38,687 nucleotides of DNA, from contig CANJPZ010000021.1 of assembly GCA_947476325.1 (NCBI GenBank), positions 1 to 38,687 on the forward strand, in the 5' to 3' direction. Below, in pieces: positions 1 to 7,553 of the stretch. The notes below the pieces were generated by a model. That model was not told the DNA's origin. It made no database searches and saw only the letters and a list, made by a program, of their open reading frames with translations. How positions within the stretch are numbered: position 1 is the first letter of the stretch; every line of letters starts with the position of its first letter. This DNA is from Caulobacteraceae bacterium (GTDB lineage Bacteria > Pseudomonadota > Alphaproteobacteria > Caulobacterales > Caulobacteraceae). Both the position numbers and the translations under genes were made by a program.

Positions 1-118
1 GCCGGATATCCTTCGCCACCCGTTCACCGGGCGTCGTTTTATGGGGCAAGGGTTTTGCTCTCATCTTCGTTCCTACGTCACTGCGATGAGACCAAAACCC
101 CCCGTTAGCGGGAACCCT

Positions 119-383
119 CAATCTGTCTCATTGGTGCTGACGGCGGACAATTACGCCCAGGTCCAGGATTGGAATGGTCACGAGCTTTGGTGCCTTGTGC
201 GGGAATTTCTCAGGAATGGGAATCGTCTGGCTGGCCGGGCGCCTGCTCACGGCTGGGCATGGCTACGGGCCGCTCCTGATCATTGCGGCCGGCTCATATC
301 TGGTTGCCTTGACATGGCTGCATATTTGGGTGCCGCGCTTGGAAAGTGCCGAACCGGAGCTGACCGTCATGCAGACAGTGTGA
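119..383 (+). pseudogene. 3' remnant of an MFS (ACS-type) transporter, frameshifted
   Basis: The frame ending with TGA at 381-383 encodes a short hydrophobic tail (SFGALCGNFSGMGIVWLAG, then LLIIAAGSYLVALTWLH) that reads like the last two helices of an anion:cation symporter-type MFS protein. That frame is closed by a stop at 138-140. The sequence that would precede it (LVLTADNYA) is in a different frame and joins at about 155-158, so one frameshift is needed. I could not follow the transporter upstream of about 119. The remnant lies at the window edge, so the rest of the gene might be outside or lost. The family assignment is inferred from two helices only. Confidence 0.5.
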
Positions 384-591
384 TCCGCTTCACGCGCGAG
401 GCTGGAGCGAATTGAGGTAAGGTTGGGCCCGTTTGGTTGTGGGTCAAAATTGGCTGCCCGGCACGTCTTCGGAATGTCCGATTTCGGGCCATCCTCCAAT
501 GACCGCTTCTGGCGCAATCGAGACAAGTCGCCTCGCGACTGCTAGCACCTCGCTGACAGACGAAATCGCGCCTACAATCCGGAGCTAAACA

Positions 592-1203
592 CTGACCGAA
601 GAACTGGCACCTTCACTGGTTTTTCTGTCCCGTCGATCCCCGCTCCTGTGGGGTGTTGCGATAGTCTCGATGCTTCCGCCGGTTATGGCGGCATGGCTGA
701 TCGGCTTGGGCCCTCCGGGAATGATCGACGCCGAGCTTGGCGGGCGCTGGACGGGGTGGCTCTTCCGAGGATCGCTAGTTCTTGTATCGAGCGTCCTTTT
801 TTGGCCCGTGGCCTGGCTCAGCGGTCGCTATGTGTCGAGCGCCAGACTGCTAACCGATGGGCGCATGAGCTTCACACTATGGGGCCTGCTGGGCCCCAGC
901 GACCATCTTTGGCCCGGTTTTTTGGAAGGTGTCCCTGTCATCGACGACGGGCGCGGCAAAGGCTCGGGCGTCTCGCCTAAGATCCGGATGTTGTTTCAGC
1001 CCATGTTGCGCGCACTATTCGGCTACCGCGCCCGCCTATGGCCGGGCGGACCCACCTTGCACGAGGGCCGTACCCACATTCCGGGGCGCGTGTGGGTGGA
1101 TGCACCCTTTGTCATTCTAAAGCCGGCTCGGGGCAGGCTACTGCTCATAGACATGCAAGGTGAGTTTCCAGCGGGATTTGATGCGTTTCTCGATGCGCTG
1201 TAA
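592..1203 (+). CDS. Unrecognised two-helix membrane protein (203 aa), probable CTG start
   Basis: I do not recognise this protein. The first ATG in frame (670) falls inside the first hydrophobic segment. The frame is open back to 589, and a CTG at 592 has a GGAG at 581-584 seven bases upstream, so CTG is the likely start. From that start there are two membrane segments, about residues 18-40 and 52-72, followed by about 130 cytosolic or periplasmic residues rich in Gly, Arg and Trp. The C-terminal part (PFVILKPARGRLLLIDMQGEF) has the alternating hydrophobic pattern of beta strands and might be PH-like, which is speculation. It stands alone between a broken transporter and the oppositely oriented gtrA-like gene. 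Confidence 0.6.
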   Translation: MTEELAPSLVFLSRRSPLLWGVAIVSMLPPVMAAWLIGLGPPGMIDAELGGRWTGWLFRGSLVLVSSVLFWPVAWLSGRYVSSARLLTDGRMSFTLWGLLGPSDHLWPGFLEGVPVIDDGRGKGSGVSPKIRMLFQPMLRALFGYRARLWPGGPTLHEGRTHIPGRVWVDAPFVILKPARGRLLLIDMQGEFPAGFDAFLDAL

Positions 1204-1408
1204 GTCCAAAAGGCGAGGCGCGGTTTTGGCTGAGATCAAGCCGACCTGGGCTTGAAATCTCGCTGAAGTGAAAGCCGAAGTGAGGGCGCTGGCTGACACT
1301 CCCTGATAATGGCCGATACGCCCTCTTTGATGACCAGACTGGCCGACCTCCAGCTGGCGCGCGAATGTCAGGGATCTGGCATGGCCCTAATGGCCGCTTA
1401 TGGCGCTT

Positions 1409-1864
1409 TCAGGTCATTGGCTCCTCGAGCCTTTTCTCATCATCTCCGGGTGGAGGTCCGGTTCCGGCGACGCGAAAATTGAAGATCAGGTTCAACAAAT
1501 ATCCCCCGACGCCTGTGATGCTCGCCGAAGCGATACGGCTAAACATGACCTCAAGGTGAAACACGGTCACGAACAGCCACATCAGCAGTGTCAGGACGAA
1601 CGCCGCGAGCGACGCGATCACCATGAAATAGACGAGGCCGACTTTCACCCCGCGCCGGGTTCCCGAGAACACAAACCACCGGGCCAGAAAGTAGCTCAGC
1701 ACGTGCGATGCGAGGAACGAGCCGACCGTCGCAACCAGATACTCCACGTGGGCGTACTGCACCAAAAGATACAGCAGGCCCAGGTCAACAAGAAACGTCG
1801 GCAGCGAGATCGCCACGTTCCGCACGAACCTCAGTATTTCTTCCTGAACCTCAAGAACACGCAT
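1409..1864 (-). CDS. GtrA-family polyprenyl-linked sugar flippase-like membrane protein
   Basis: The 151-residue protein has four predicted helices and the usual GtrA layout. It begins with a short amphipathic lead (EEILRFVRNVAISLPTFLVD), and a conserved basic/aromatic loop follows helix two (SYFLARWFVFSG). It ends with the characteristic GYLLNLIFNFRV. GtrA proteins are small inner-membrane proteins thought to move undecaprenyl-linked sugars, often beside a glycosyltransferase; no glycosyltransferase is seen here, so the substrate is unknown. GTG at 1867 directly precedes ATG at 1864; I chose the ATG, and neither has a strong ribosome-binding site. The last 15 or so residues after the final helix are charged and non-conserved in character. 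Confidence 0.82.
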   Translation of the reverse strand: MRVLEVQEEILRFVRNVAISLPTFLVDLGLLYLLVQYAHVEYLVATVGSFLASHVLSYFLARWFVFSGTRRGVKVGLVYFMVIASLAAFVLTLLMWLFVTVFHLEVMFSRIASASITGVGGYLLNLIFNFRVAGTGPPPGDDEKRLEEPMT

Positions 1865-2149
1865 CACACATCACCGGGAAGATTTACAAAGGGGGAGCGG
1901 TCGGTGGCAGCATGATAACCCGGGCGCTGGATTGCAAAACCAGAACGCATCGCGACAGACGTTCTCACCGAAAGTGGCCCGCCTCTACGTTCACAGCCAG
2001 GATACGCCGACACCACCATTCCTGCCGGCATGGCCGGGCTCGATGAGTCCCGCCGCACCTTCGGAACGCGCCAAAATGTTGTCGCGCAAATCTCCGGAAT
2101 ATGGAGCAGCTCTGATGTCCGTTCCTGGCGCAAGGCGGGCGCCTGAGAT

Positions 2150-2893
2150 CTACCGCACCGGCTTCTTGAACCGCAGCATGAACTGGTCGGTCCTGCCCAG
2201 GATCGCAGGGTCAAGGACAAGTTGGTTATGGGGGTCGGCGGGATTGGCGAGGATCGCGCTTTCACCGTCGAGCACAAAACCTGCCGCCGTCACCTCGGCC
2301 TTTACCGCAGCAGGGTCAATGCGATGCAGCGTCTCGGTGGCGGCGAGGCCGGAACCAGCCAATGCGGCATGGTCGATCACCACAAAGACGCCGCCGGGCT
2401 TGAGCGCTGCGAAGACCTTGCGGTTGAAGGCCGCCACATCGGCGGGACCCATGAACCGGTCGTGCAGATCGTGGTAGTTCTGGCGAATGAACACCGCATC
2501 GAGGTTGCCTGGCAGAACCATGGCGTCGATCGCCGGCGTTGAATATTCCACGTTGGCGAACTGCGGCTTACCGCTGTTCGCCTTGATCTCATCGGGAAGT
2601 TGGGGCTGGTTTTTGAAAATCTCCACCGGAACGACGGCAAACACCCGGCCCTGAGGCCCCACCGTCTCGCCGAATACCGTGGCGAATCGTCCCGAAACGA
2701 TGTCGGCGATGCGATCGCCCCTCATTAAGCCGATGAACCTGAGAACGTCCGGGCCCTTGAACACCGGATTCGACAAGGCATCTCCGCGCGACGGATCAAA
2801 GGCTACCTTGGGGTCTATGCGCTGAGCGATGGCGGGGGCCGCCGCCATGGCGAAAATCGTTACGACAAGCGCGAGCCTTGTTCGGAAGTTCAT
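2150..2893 (-). CDS. Exported SAM-methyltransferase-like protein
   Basis: The 247-residue protein starts with a clear Sec signal peptide (charged N-terminus, hydrophobic LALVVTIFAMAAAP, cleavage near AIA-Q at 23-24). The remainder resembles a class I methyltransferase fold. There is a motif-I-like segment (RIADIVSGRFATVFGETVG), a post-motif strand after it (GRVFAVVP), and LKPGGVFVVIDHAA, the typical strand-4 methyltransferase motif. Motif I lacks the usual GxGxG. Such exported methyltransferase-like proteins are known as a family in Gram-negatives, but SAM is cytosolic, so the real activity is unclear. The ATG has GAGGAGA seven bases upstream. It stands 75 bases downstream of the monooxygenase gene on the same strand and could be cotranscribed with it. 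Confidence 0.72.
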   Translation of the reverse strand: MNFRTRLALVVTIFAMAAAPAIAQRIDPKVAFDPSRGDALSNPVFKGPDVLRFIGLMRGDRIADIVSGRFATVFGETVGPQGRVFAVVPVEIFKNQPQLPDEIKANSGKPQFANVEYSTPAIDAMVLPGNLDAVFIRQNYHDLHDRFMGPADVAAFNRKVFAALKPGGVFVVIDHAALAGSGLAATETLHRIDPAAVKAEVTAAGFVLDGESAILANPADPHNQLVLDPAILGRTDQFMLRFKKPVR

Positions 2894-2968
2894 GCGTCAG
2901 TCTCCTCGACTTCGTAAAGCGCAGTCTGCTCCGCCTCTGTATCTGGCAGGCCAATAGACAGCACCGGG

Positions 2969-4639
2969 TCAGGGCGCAATCAAACCGACCTCCAGGGGCG
3001 CTGGCGCGCCCGCCTCCTGAAACTCAAGTTCGGCATACCCTTGCGCCGCGACCTTCCGCAGTCGCGCCGCGTATTTTTGAGCGCCGCCGTTGTAGACCAT
3101 GTAGCGGACCTTTCCTTCCTCGTGCCCGGCGACATTCGAGTTGTAGCCGGTGAACCAGGACTTGGCCTTTCGCATCAGCATGCTGGCGTACATCTCCTTC
3201 ACGTGAGCGGTCCAGGCCGCCTCCGCCGCGCTGCCCGCTTCAACCCGCTCCTGGCAGTTGCGTCCCATGTGTTCGATCAGGTCGGCGCACCAGCCGGCCG
3301 CGGTTTCAATGCCCCGCGGATAGTTGGTCGAGGCCGAGGCCCCTTGCGGCCCGCTGATCATCAGCATGTTCGGAAAGCCGTGCACCATCACGCCCATGAA
3401 GGTGGATACTTCCTCGTCCCACTTGTCCTTGAGGCGCAGCCCCCCCCTCCCCCGGATATCGATCCTGTCCTGGGACCCGGTCACGGCGTCAAAGCCCGTG
3501 GCGTAGACGATCAGGTCGACCTCGTGGTCGCCCCCGCTCGTCCGCAAACCCGTCTCCGTCACGCATTCGATCGGCGTCTCGCGAAGGTCCACCAGTTTGA
3601 CGTGGGGCATGTTGAAGGCTTCCAGATAGTTCGTCTCCAACGGCACCCGCTGAACCCCGAAGCCGTGATCCCTGGGGATCAGTTTCTCGGCCAGCACAGG
3701 GTCCTTCACCCGGCGGCGAACCTGATCGGCCATATATTCCGAGAACTCGGCGTTGGCCGCCTCGTTCATGAAGATTTCGGAGAAATTCGCCATCCAGATG
3801 CCAAATCCAGGCTCGGCATAGAGCCGGTCCCAAAGCGCCACCCGCTCTTCACGCGACACATTGTAAAATCCGCGCCGGTCGGGATCGTGCACAAAGCCCG
3901 TGGGCGTGCGGGCGCAAAGGGCGAAAATTTCCTCGTAGCGGGCTCGGATGTCCGCCATCTCGGCCTCGGAGATCGGGCTGTTGTTCAGCGGGGCGCACCA
4001 GTTGGGACGGCGTTGCAGCGCCACCAGTTCGCCGACCTGATCGGCGATCGCCCCGATCACCTGGATCGCCGTCGCACCTGCGCCGATTACCGCGACCTTC
4101 TTGCCGGCCAGGTCAACCGGCTCATGGGGCCAGTGGAAGGTGTGAAATTGCCGGCCCCTGAACCGGTCCATGCCCGGTATTCCGGGCAGGGTGGGCATCG
4201 ACAACAGCCCCGTCCCCAGGATCAAAAAGCGGGTCGTCAGCCGGCGCCCGTCACTGACCGTAAGGCGCCACAGGCCCGCGTCCTCGTCGAAATGGGCCGA
4301 CTCGAGGCGGCAATTGAACTGCATGTGGCGCCGCAGATCGAACTTGTCTGCGACGTAGTTGAGATAGCGCAGATTCTCGGGCTGACTGGAGAAACGCTCT
4401 TTCCAATGCCACTCGTCCAGAAGCTCCCGCGAGAATGAGTAGCCGTAGGTGTAGCTTTCGGAATCAAAGCGGCAACCGGGATAGCGGTTCGAGTACCAGG
4501 TGCCGCCAAGGTCCGCAGCCGCCTCCAGGACCGTAGCCTTCAAACCCAGATCAACAAGACGCTTGATCTGATAGATGCCTCCAATCCCGGCGCCCACCAC
4601 AACGGCGTCAAAATCCGGCCGCCCGATGTCATTCAGCAT
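2969..4639 (-). CDS. Flavin-containing Baeyer-Villiger-type monooxygenase
   Basis: This 556-residue cytosolic enzyme is likely to insert oxygen into ketones using FAD and NADPH. The FAD Rossmann motif GAGIGG is at 17-22, GGTWY at 45-49, the Baeyer-Villiger fingerprint FxGxxxHxxxWP at 160-171, a second dinucleotide motif GAGATA at 186-191, an Arg at 331 in the position of the catalytic Arg of cyclohexanone monooxygenases, and ATGFD at 380-384. Length and motif order match that family and the reading frame is intact, including through a C8TC5 run (3440-3453). The substrate cannot be told from sequence. A separate oxidoreductase and LysR regulator lie upstream, which suggests a small catabolic or detoxification locus. 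The ATG at 4639 has no strong ribosome-binding site. Confidence 0.88.
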   Translation of the reverse strand: MLNDIGRPDFDAVVVGAGIGGIYQIKRLVDLGLKATVLEAAADLGGTWYSNRYPGCRFDSESYTYGYSFSRELLDEWHWKERFSSQPENLRYLNYVADKFDLRRHMQFNCRLESAHFDEDAGLWRLTVSDGRRLTTRFLILGTGLLSMPTLPGIPGMDRFRGRQFHTFHWPHEPVDLAGKKVAVIGAGATAIQVIGAIADQVGELVALQRRPNWCAPLNNSPISEAEMADIRARYEEIFALCARTPTGFVHDPDRRGFYNVSREERVALWDRLYAEPGFGIWMANFSEIFMNEAANAEFSEYMADQVRRRVKDPVLAEKLIPRDHGFGVQRVPLETNYLEAFNMPHVKLVDLRETPIECVTETGLRTSGGDHEVDLIVYATGFDAVTGSQDRIDIRGRGGLRLKDKWDEEVSTFMGVMVHGFPNMLMISGPQGASASTNYPRGIETAAGWCADLIEHMGRNCQERVEAGSAAEAAWTAHVKEMYASMLMRKAKSWFTGYNSNVAGHEEGKVRYMVYNGGAQKYAARLRKVAAQGYAELEFQEAGAPAPLEVGLIAP

Positions 4640-4892
4640 GTGGGCGCTATCCCGGTGGACCGTTGGAGCGTCGGGAGCGAACGATTGTTGGCCATCCGCT
4701 CAGAATTGGCTGCCAGGCGGGTGAGGTCAACCTCCCCCTTAGCCCATGCCGCATTTTGCCATATGAGGCGTGCTGACGGCCGGGGCCGTTCGTTTCCCAA
4801 CGGTGATTGTCCGGGATCCGGAGCGGCCCTTGTGAGGGTTCCAGGCGTTAAGGGGTGGTGACGATCCGCCACCACCACCTTGAGGCAAGCAG

Positions 4893-5876
4893 CTATTCGC
4901 GGTTCGGGATCAGCAGCACCTTGCCCGACCGGCCGCCTTCCGCTGCGCGCGTGACGGCCGCTGCGATTTCATCCAGGGAGAACCTGGAATCGATCCTGGC
5001 CTTCAGCGCGCCGCTGGCGACCAGTTGAATGACCTGACCATAGGCAGCCTGCTTTTCTTGCGCGCTGGCCGTCTGGAACCATTTGGACAGCCAGAAGCCG
5101 CGAACCCGCACATCGTTAAAGATGATGGCGACCGAGTTCAGCACGGGCGACTGTGCGGTCAAAGAGCCATAGGCCACAATCGTACCGCCGGTCGCGAGGC
5201 ACTCGACCATGCGCGAGAATGTCTCGCCGCCCACGGCGTCAATCGCCAGCGAGATGGGAGCGTTGTCCGTCTCCAGGGCGATGCGTTTGGCCAGATCCGG
5301 TCCGTCCTTGATCACGACTTCGGCGCCCAGCGCCTTGAGATCGGGCGCAAGATCATCACGGCGAACCAAGTTAACGGTTTTCAGTCCCCGCTGGCGCGCA
5401 AGCTGGACGATGTACTCGCCGACGGCGGAATTCGCCGCGCTTTGCAGGACCCAGTCACCTGGCTTCAGATCCACGAAGGTCCCCAGGATCAGGTGCGCGG
5501 TCAGGGGATTGACCGTCAGCATCGACATCTGCTCGACATCGCCGGCGTCGGGCAGAGGGACAAACGCGCCGGCCGGCGCAACGATTTCCTGCCGCCAGGT
5601 TGAGCCGCCGGCCAGCATGACGCGCTGACCGACCTGCAGACCCGTCACGTCGGGCGAGACCCCGACGACGAGGCCAATGCCTTCTGCGCCCGGGATCGCC
5701 GGCAGCGTGGGCGGAACCCCATAGTGACCGGCAATCTGCAGTAGATTGGAGGGATGAATCGGGGTCGCGAGCACTTTCACGCGGACCTGCCCGGCATTCA
5801 GTGGGCTTGCGGGCGCATCCTTGACCTTCAGCACGTGGGCCGGATCTCCGATTTCGTCATGCTGTACAAATTTCAT
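4893..5876 (-). CDS. MDR-superfamily oxidoreductase, 2-enoyl thioester reductase (MECR)-like
   Basis: The 327-residue protein is a zinc-independent medium-chain dehydrogenase/reductase. The N-terminal GroES-like domain (about 1-120) is followed by a Rossmann domain with SAANSAVGEYIVQLARQRG, matching the AANSxVG signature of MECR/ETR enoyl-thioester reductases. The next strand, VNLVRR, is the usual NADPH-binding segment. No cysteine ligands of zinc alcohol dehydrogenases are present. An upstream ATG at 5903 is in frame, but the ATG at 5876 has AAGGAG seven bases in front and gives the family's normal N-terminus, so I chose 5876. It is divergent from the LysR gene at 6005, with candidate operators between, so LysR control is likely. 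A quinone-reductase role cannot be excluded. Confidence 0.85.
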   Translation of the reverse strand: MKFVQHDEIGDPAHVLKVKDAPASPLNAGQVRVKVLATPIHPSNLLQIAGHYGVPPTLPAIPGAEGIGLVVGVSPDVTGLQVGQRVMLAGGSTWRQEIVAPAGAFVPLPDAGDVEQMSMLTVNPLTAHLILGTFVDLKPGDWVLQSAANSAVGEYIVQLARQRGLKTVNLVRRDDLAPDLKALGAEVVIKDGPDLAKRIALETDNAPISLAIDAVGGETFSRMVECLATGGTIVAYGSLTAQSPVLNSVAIIFNDVRVRGFWLSKWFQTASAQEKQAAYGQVIQLVASGALKARIDSRFSLDEIAAAVTRAAEGGRSGKVLLIPNRE

Positions 5877-5906
5877 GTCACATCTCCTTGGGCGATAATT
5901 CATCGT

Positions 5907-5924
5907 CTCATGGGATATAATGAG
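5907..5924. promoter_or_regulatory. Candidate regulator-binding inverted repeat
   Basis: CTCAT at 5907-5911 and ATGAG at 5920-5924 form a perfect inverted repeat around an A/T-rich eight-base core. It lies 31 bases upstream of the oxidoreductase start and within the divergent gap to the LysR gene. This is consistent with a LysR activation or RNA-polymerase-proximal site, by position only. Confidence 0.35.
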
Positions 5925-5963
5925 CGGAATTCAGCAGAAAAATGGTGCAATTTGCGGAATATA

Positions 5964-5980
5964 ATTGTCTAATAGGCAAT
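5964..5980. promoter_or_regulatory. Candidate LysR-type box (T-N11-A)
   Basis: ATTG at 5964-5967 and CAAT at 5977-5980 flank an A/T-rich centre and contain the T-N11-A pattern (T5966, A5978) typical of LysR-family operators. It lies 24 bases before the chosen LysR start, where autoregulatory sites usually sit. Extending the arms by two bases gives one mismatch. Confidence 0.5.
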
Positions 5981-6004
5981 AATAATGGATGGTGGCAGGA
6001 CGGC

Positions 6005-7024
6005 ATGGATAGGCTTCGGGCGCTGAGATATTTTCTGGAGACCGCCGAGACGGCGAGCTTTTCCCGGGCCGCCGAAAGGCTGGGCGTGCCGGCCTCATCC
6101 GTTTCCCGGCGAATCTATGATCTTGAACAAGAGCTCGGCGTCGCCCTGTTCCACAGGTCCACGCGTGTCGTGAGGCTGACCGAACTGGGGGCGCTCTATC
6201 TGGAGCAGATAAAGCCCGTGATCGCCGCGCTCGGCATTGCCGACGAACTGGTCGGGCAGCAATCCAGCAGCCCATCTGGAATCCTGAAGATAACTGCGGC
6301 GCCGGACTATGGCCGCGTGCGGCTTCTGCCGGCGCTCGCGAAAATGGCCACGCAGTACCCGGAGATCGTCTGCGACGTTCAGCTGACCGATGACGTCTAC
6401 AACCTCGCCCAGAATGACGTGGATATCGCCATAAGGGCCACCGCCACCCTGCCCGATCGCGCCGTAGCGCGAAGACTGGCGGACGGTCGGTTCATCCTGG
6501 TCGCGGCCCCGGCCTATCTGAAAAGGAATGGCCGCCCAAAGACCCTGGCGGATCTGCAGCAACACAAAGCCCTGCTGTACCGGCGCCCCCAGGGCATCTT
6601 GTACTGGCAGGCCAGGTCCGCGGACGGCTGGCAGGAGATTCGATTGTCACCCGCCTACATCAGCAACCAGGGTGACGCGCTGCTGGATCACGCTATCGCC
6701 GGCCATGGCCTAGCGCTCATTCCCAGATGGGGGCTTTCCAGCTACCTTGCCGACGGCAGTCTGGTGCATGTTGTTCTGGACGATGCCGATATCTCGGCCT
6801 CCCGCAACGAGAACTCCGGCGTCTTTCTCCTCTATCACCGGCCCAAGTACAGCGTGATGAAGATCAGGGCCGCGGTGGATTTCCTGTCGTCCGAACTGAC
6901 CGAAGACCCCAGGCGCGACGGGCATGGAGCGGACCGTCAGCACGAGTCCGGCGTTTTGCGACCAGACCCTGCAGGCCTGCGCCGTCAGGATCCCGCTCAA
7001 GCCGCCGAGCGCGGCCGGCCCTAG
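6005..7024 (+). CDS. LysR-family transcriptional regulator with abnormal C-terminal tail
   Basis: The start at 6005 (MDRLRALRYF) has AGGA four bases upstream and gives the standard LysR N-terminus. The winged helix-turn-helix covers about residues 5-64 (FLETAETASFSRAAERLGV, then SSVSRRIYDLE), followed by the effector domain (about 90-295; ILKITAAPDYGR, then DVDIAIR). It is of the CrgA/AaeR-like type that commonly controls a divergent oxidoreductase. The protein is 339 residues, longer than the usual 295-310. The last 40 or so (PRRDGHGADRQHESGVLRPD onward) are Arg/Asp/Gln-rich and unlike a LysR tail, and the stop overlaps that of the broken RND gene on the other strand. I infer the native stop was lost and the frame reads into debris. 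Confidence 0.87.
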   Translation: MDRLRALRYFLETAETASFSRAAERLGVPASSVSRRIYDLEQELGVALFHRSTRVVRLTELGALYLEQIKPVIAALGIADELVGQQSSSPSGILKITAAPDYGRVRLLPALAKMATQYPEIVCDVQLTDDVYNLAQNDVDIAIRATATLPDRAVARRLADGRFILVAAPAYLKRNGRPKTLADLQQHKALLYRRPQGILYWQARSADGWQEIRLSPAYISNQGDALLDHAIAGHGLALIPRWGLSSYLADGSLVHVVLDDADISASRNENSGVFLLYHRPKYSVMKIRAAVDFLSSELTEDPRRDGHGADRQHESGVLRPDPAGLRRQDPAQAAERGRP

Positions 7025-7392
7025 CGCCAGATCAGCGGCGGAAGCAGCATCAGGCTCATGATGGTCGAGGTCACCAGTCCGCCAAGGATCACCAGCGCCA
7101 TCGGGCCATGGATTTCGCGGCCAGTCTGGCCCGTCGCCAGGGCCAGGGGCGCCAGGCCCAGGGCTGTGACCAGGGCGGTCATCAGGATGGGCCTGACCCG
7201 TTCTCGGGTGGCCTGGATCACGGTTTCCAGCGACCAGTCCCGGCCATCGCAATCCACCAGATGATCCAGATGGCTGATCAGCAGAATGGCGTTGCGCGCG
7301 GCCACACCGAACAGGGTGACGAATCCGACTAGGGAGCCGAGAGACAGCGTGCCGCCGGTCAGAGCCACGGCGACGACGCCGCCGGCCCGCAA
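7021..7392 (-). pseudogene. C-terminal fragment of an RND heavy-metal efflux permease (CusA/CzcA type)
   Basis: About 120 residues match the last helices of a heavy-metal RND pump: AVALTGGTLSLGSLVGFV, LFGVAARNAILLISHLDHL, RVRPILMTALVTALGLAPLAL and ALVILGGLVTSTIMSLMLLP. A full permease is over 1000 residues. Upstream of about 7390 the frame stays open for a few codons (FRL, RRLEAR), but resemblance stops abruptly. No other RND part, membrane-fusion or outer-membrane gene is nearby, so this is a dead remnant. It ends at TAG 7023-7021, overlapping the LysR stop. Confidence 0.75.
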
Positions 7393-7477
7393 TCGGAAGA
7401 CCCGACGTGCTTCGAGGCGCCTTTGGGCGGGGTCCGGCCACCCTTGCGCAATGGCTGAACCGACGCCTCACTTGCTG

Positions 7478-7505
7478 TTGTCTGAAAAGGGGGGGCGGCT
7501 ATAAT
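7478..7505 (+). promoter_or_regulatory. Candidate sigma70-type promoter
   Basis: TTGTCT (7478-7483) and a perfect TATAAT (7500-7505) are separated by 16 bases and lie 48 bases before the start of the DUF3089 gene. The spacer contains a run of seven G. An exact TATAAT is uncommon in such GC-rich DNA. Confidence 0.5.
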
Positions 7506-7553
7506 TCCCCCATAACAAGCATCCGCCGGTCGCGCGGATCTCAGGGGAGCCAA

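Noticed and set aside
526-540. Hairpin AGTCGC-CTC-GCGACT as a terminator of the MFS remnant
   Set aside because: No T-run follows and the stem is only six bases; it may be chance.
1232-1261. Interrupted inverted repeat after the unknown membrane protein gene as a terminator
   Set aside because: The stem is broken by several unpaired bases and no T-run follows.
1868-2149. Gene or attachment site in the gap between gtrA-like and methyltransferase-like genes
   Set aside because: Open frames there are short and Arg/Pro-rich on both strands, and no repeat or tRNA-like sequence was found.
3440-3453. C8TC5 run in the monooxygenase gene as a frameshift site
   Set aside because: The frame is continuous and normal residues follow on both sides.
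3041-4438. A 465-codon open frame antisense to the monooxygenase gene
   Set aside because: It mirrors codon positions of a clearly real gene with all motifs, has a His/Arg/Pro-rich composition and no recognisable domain.
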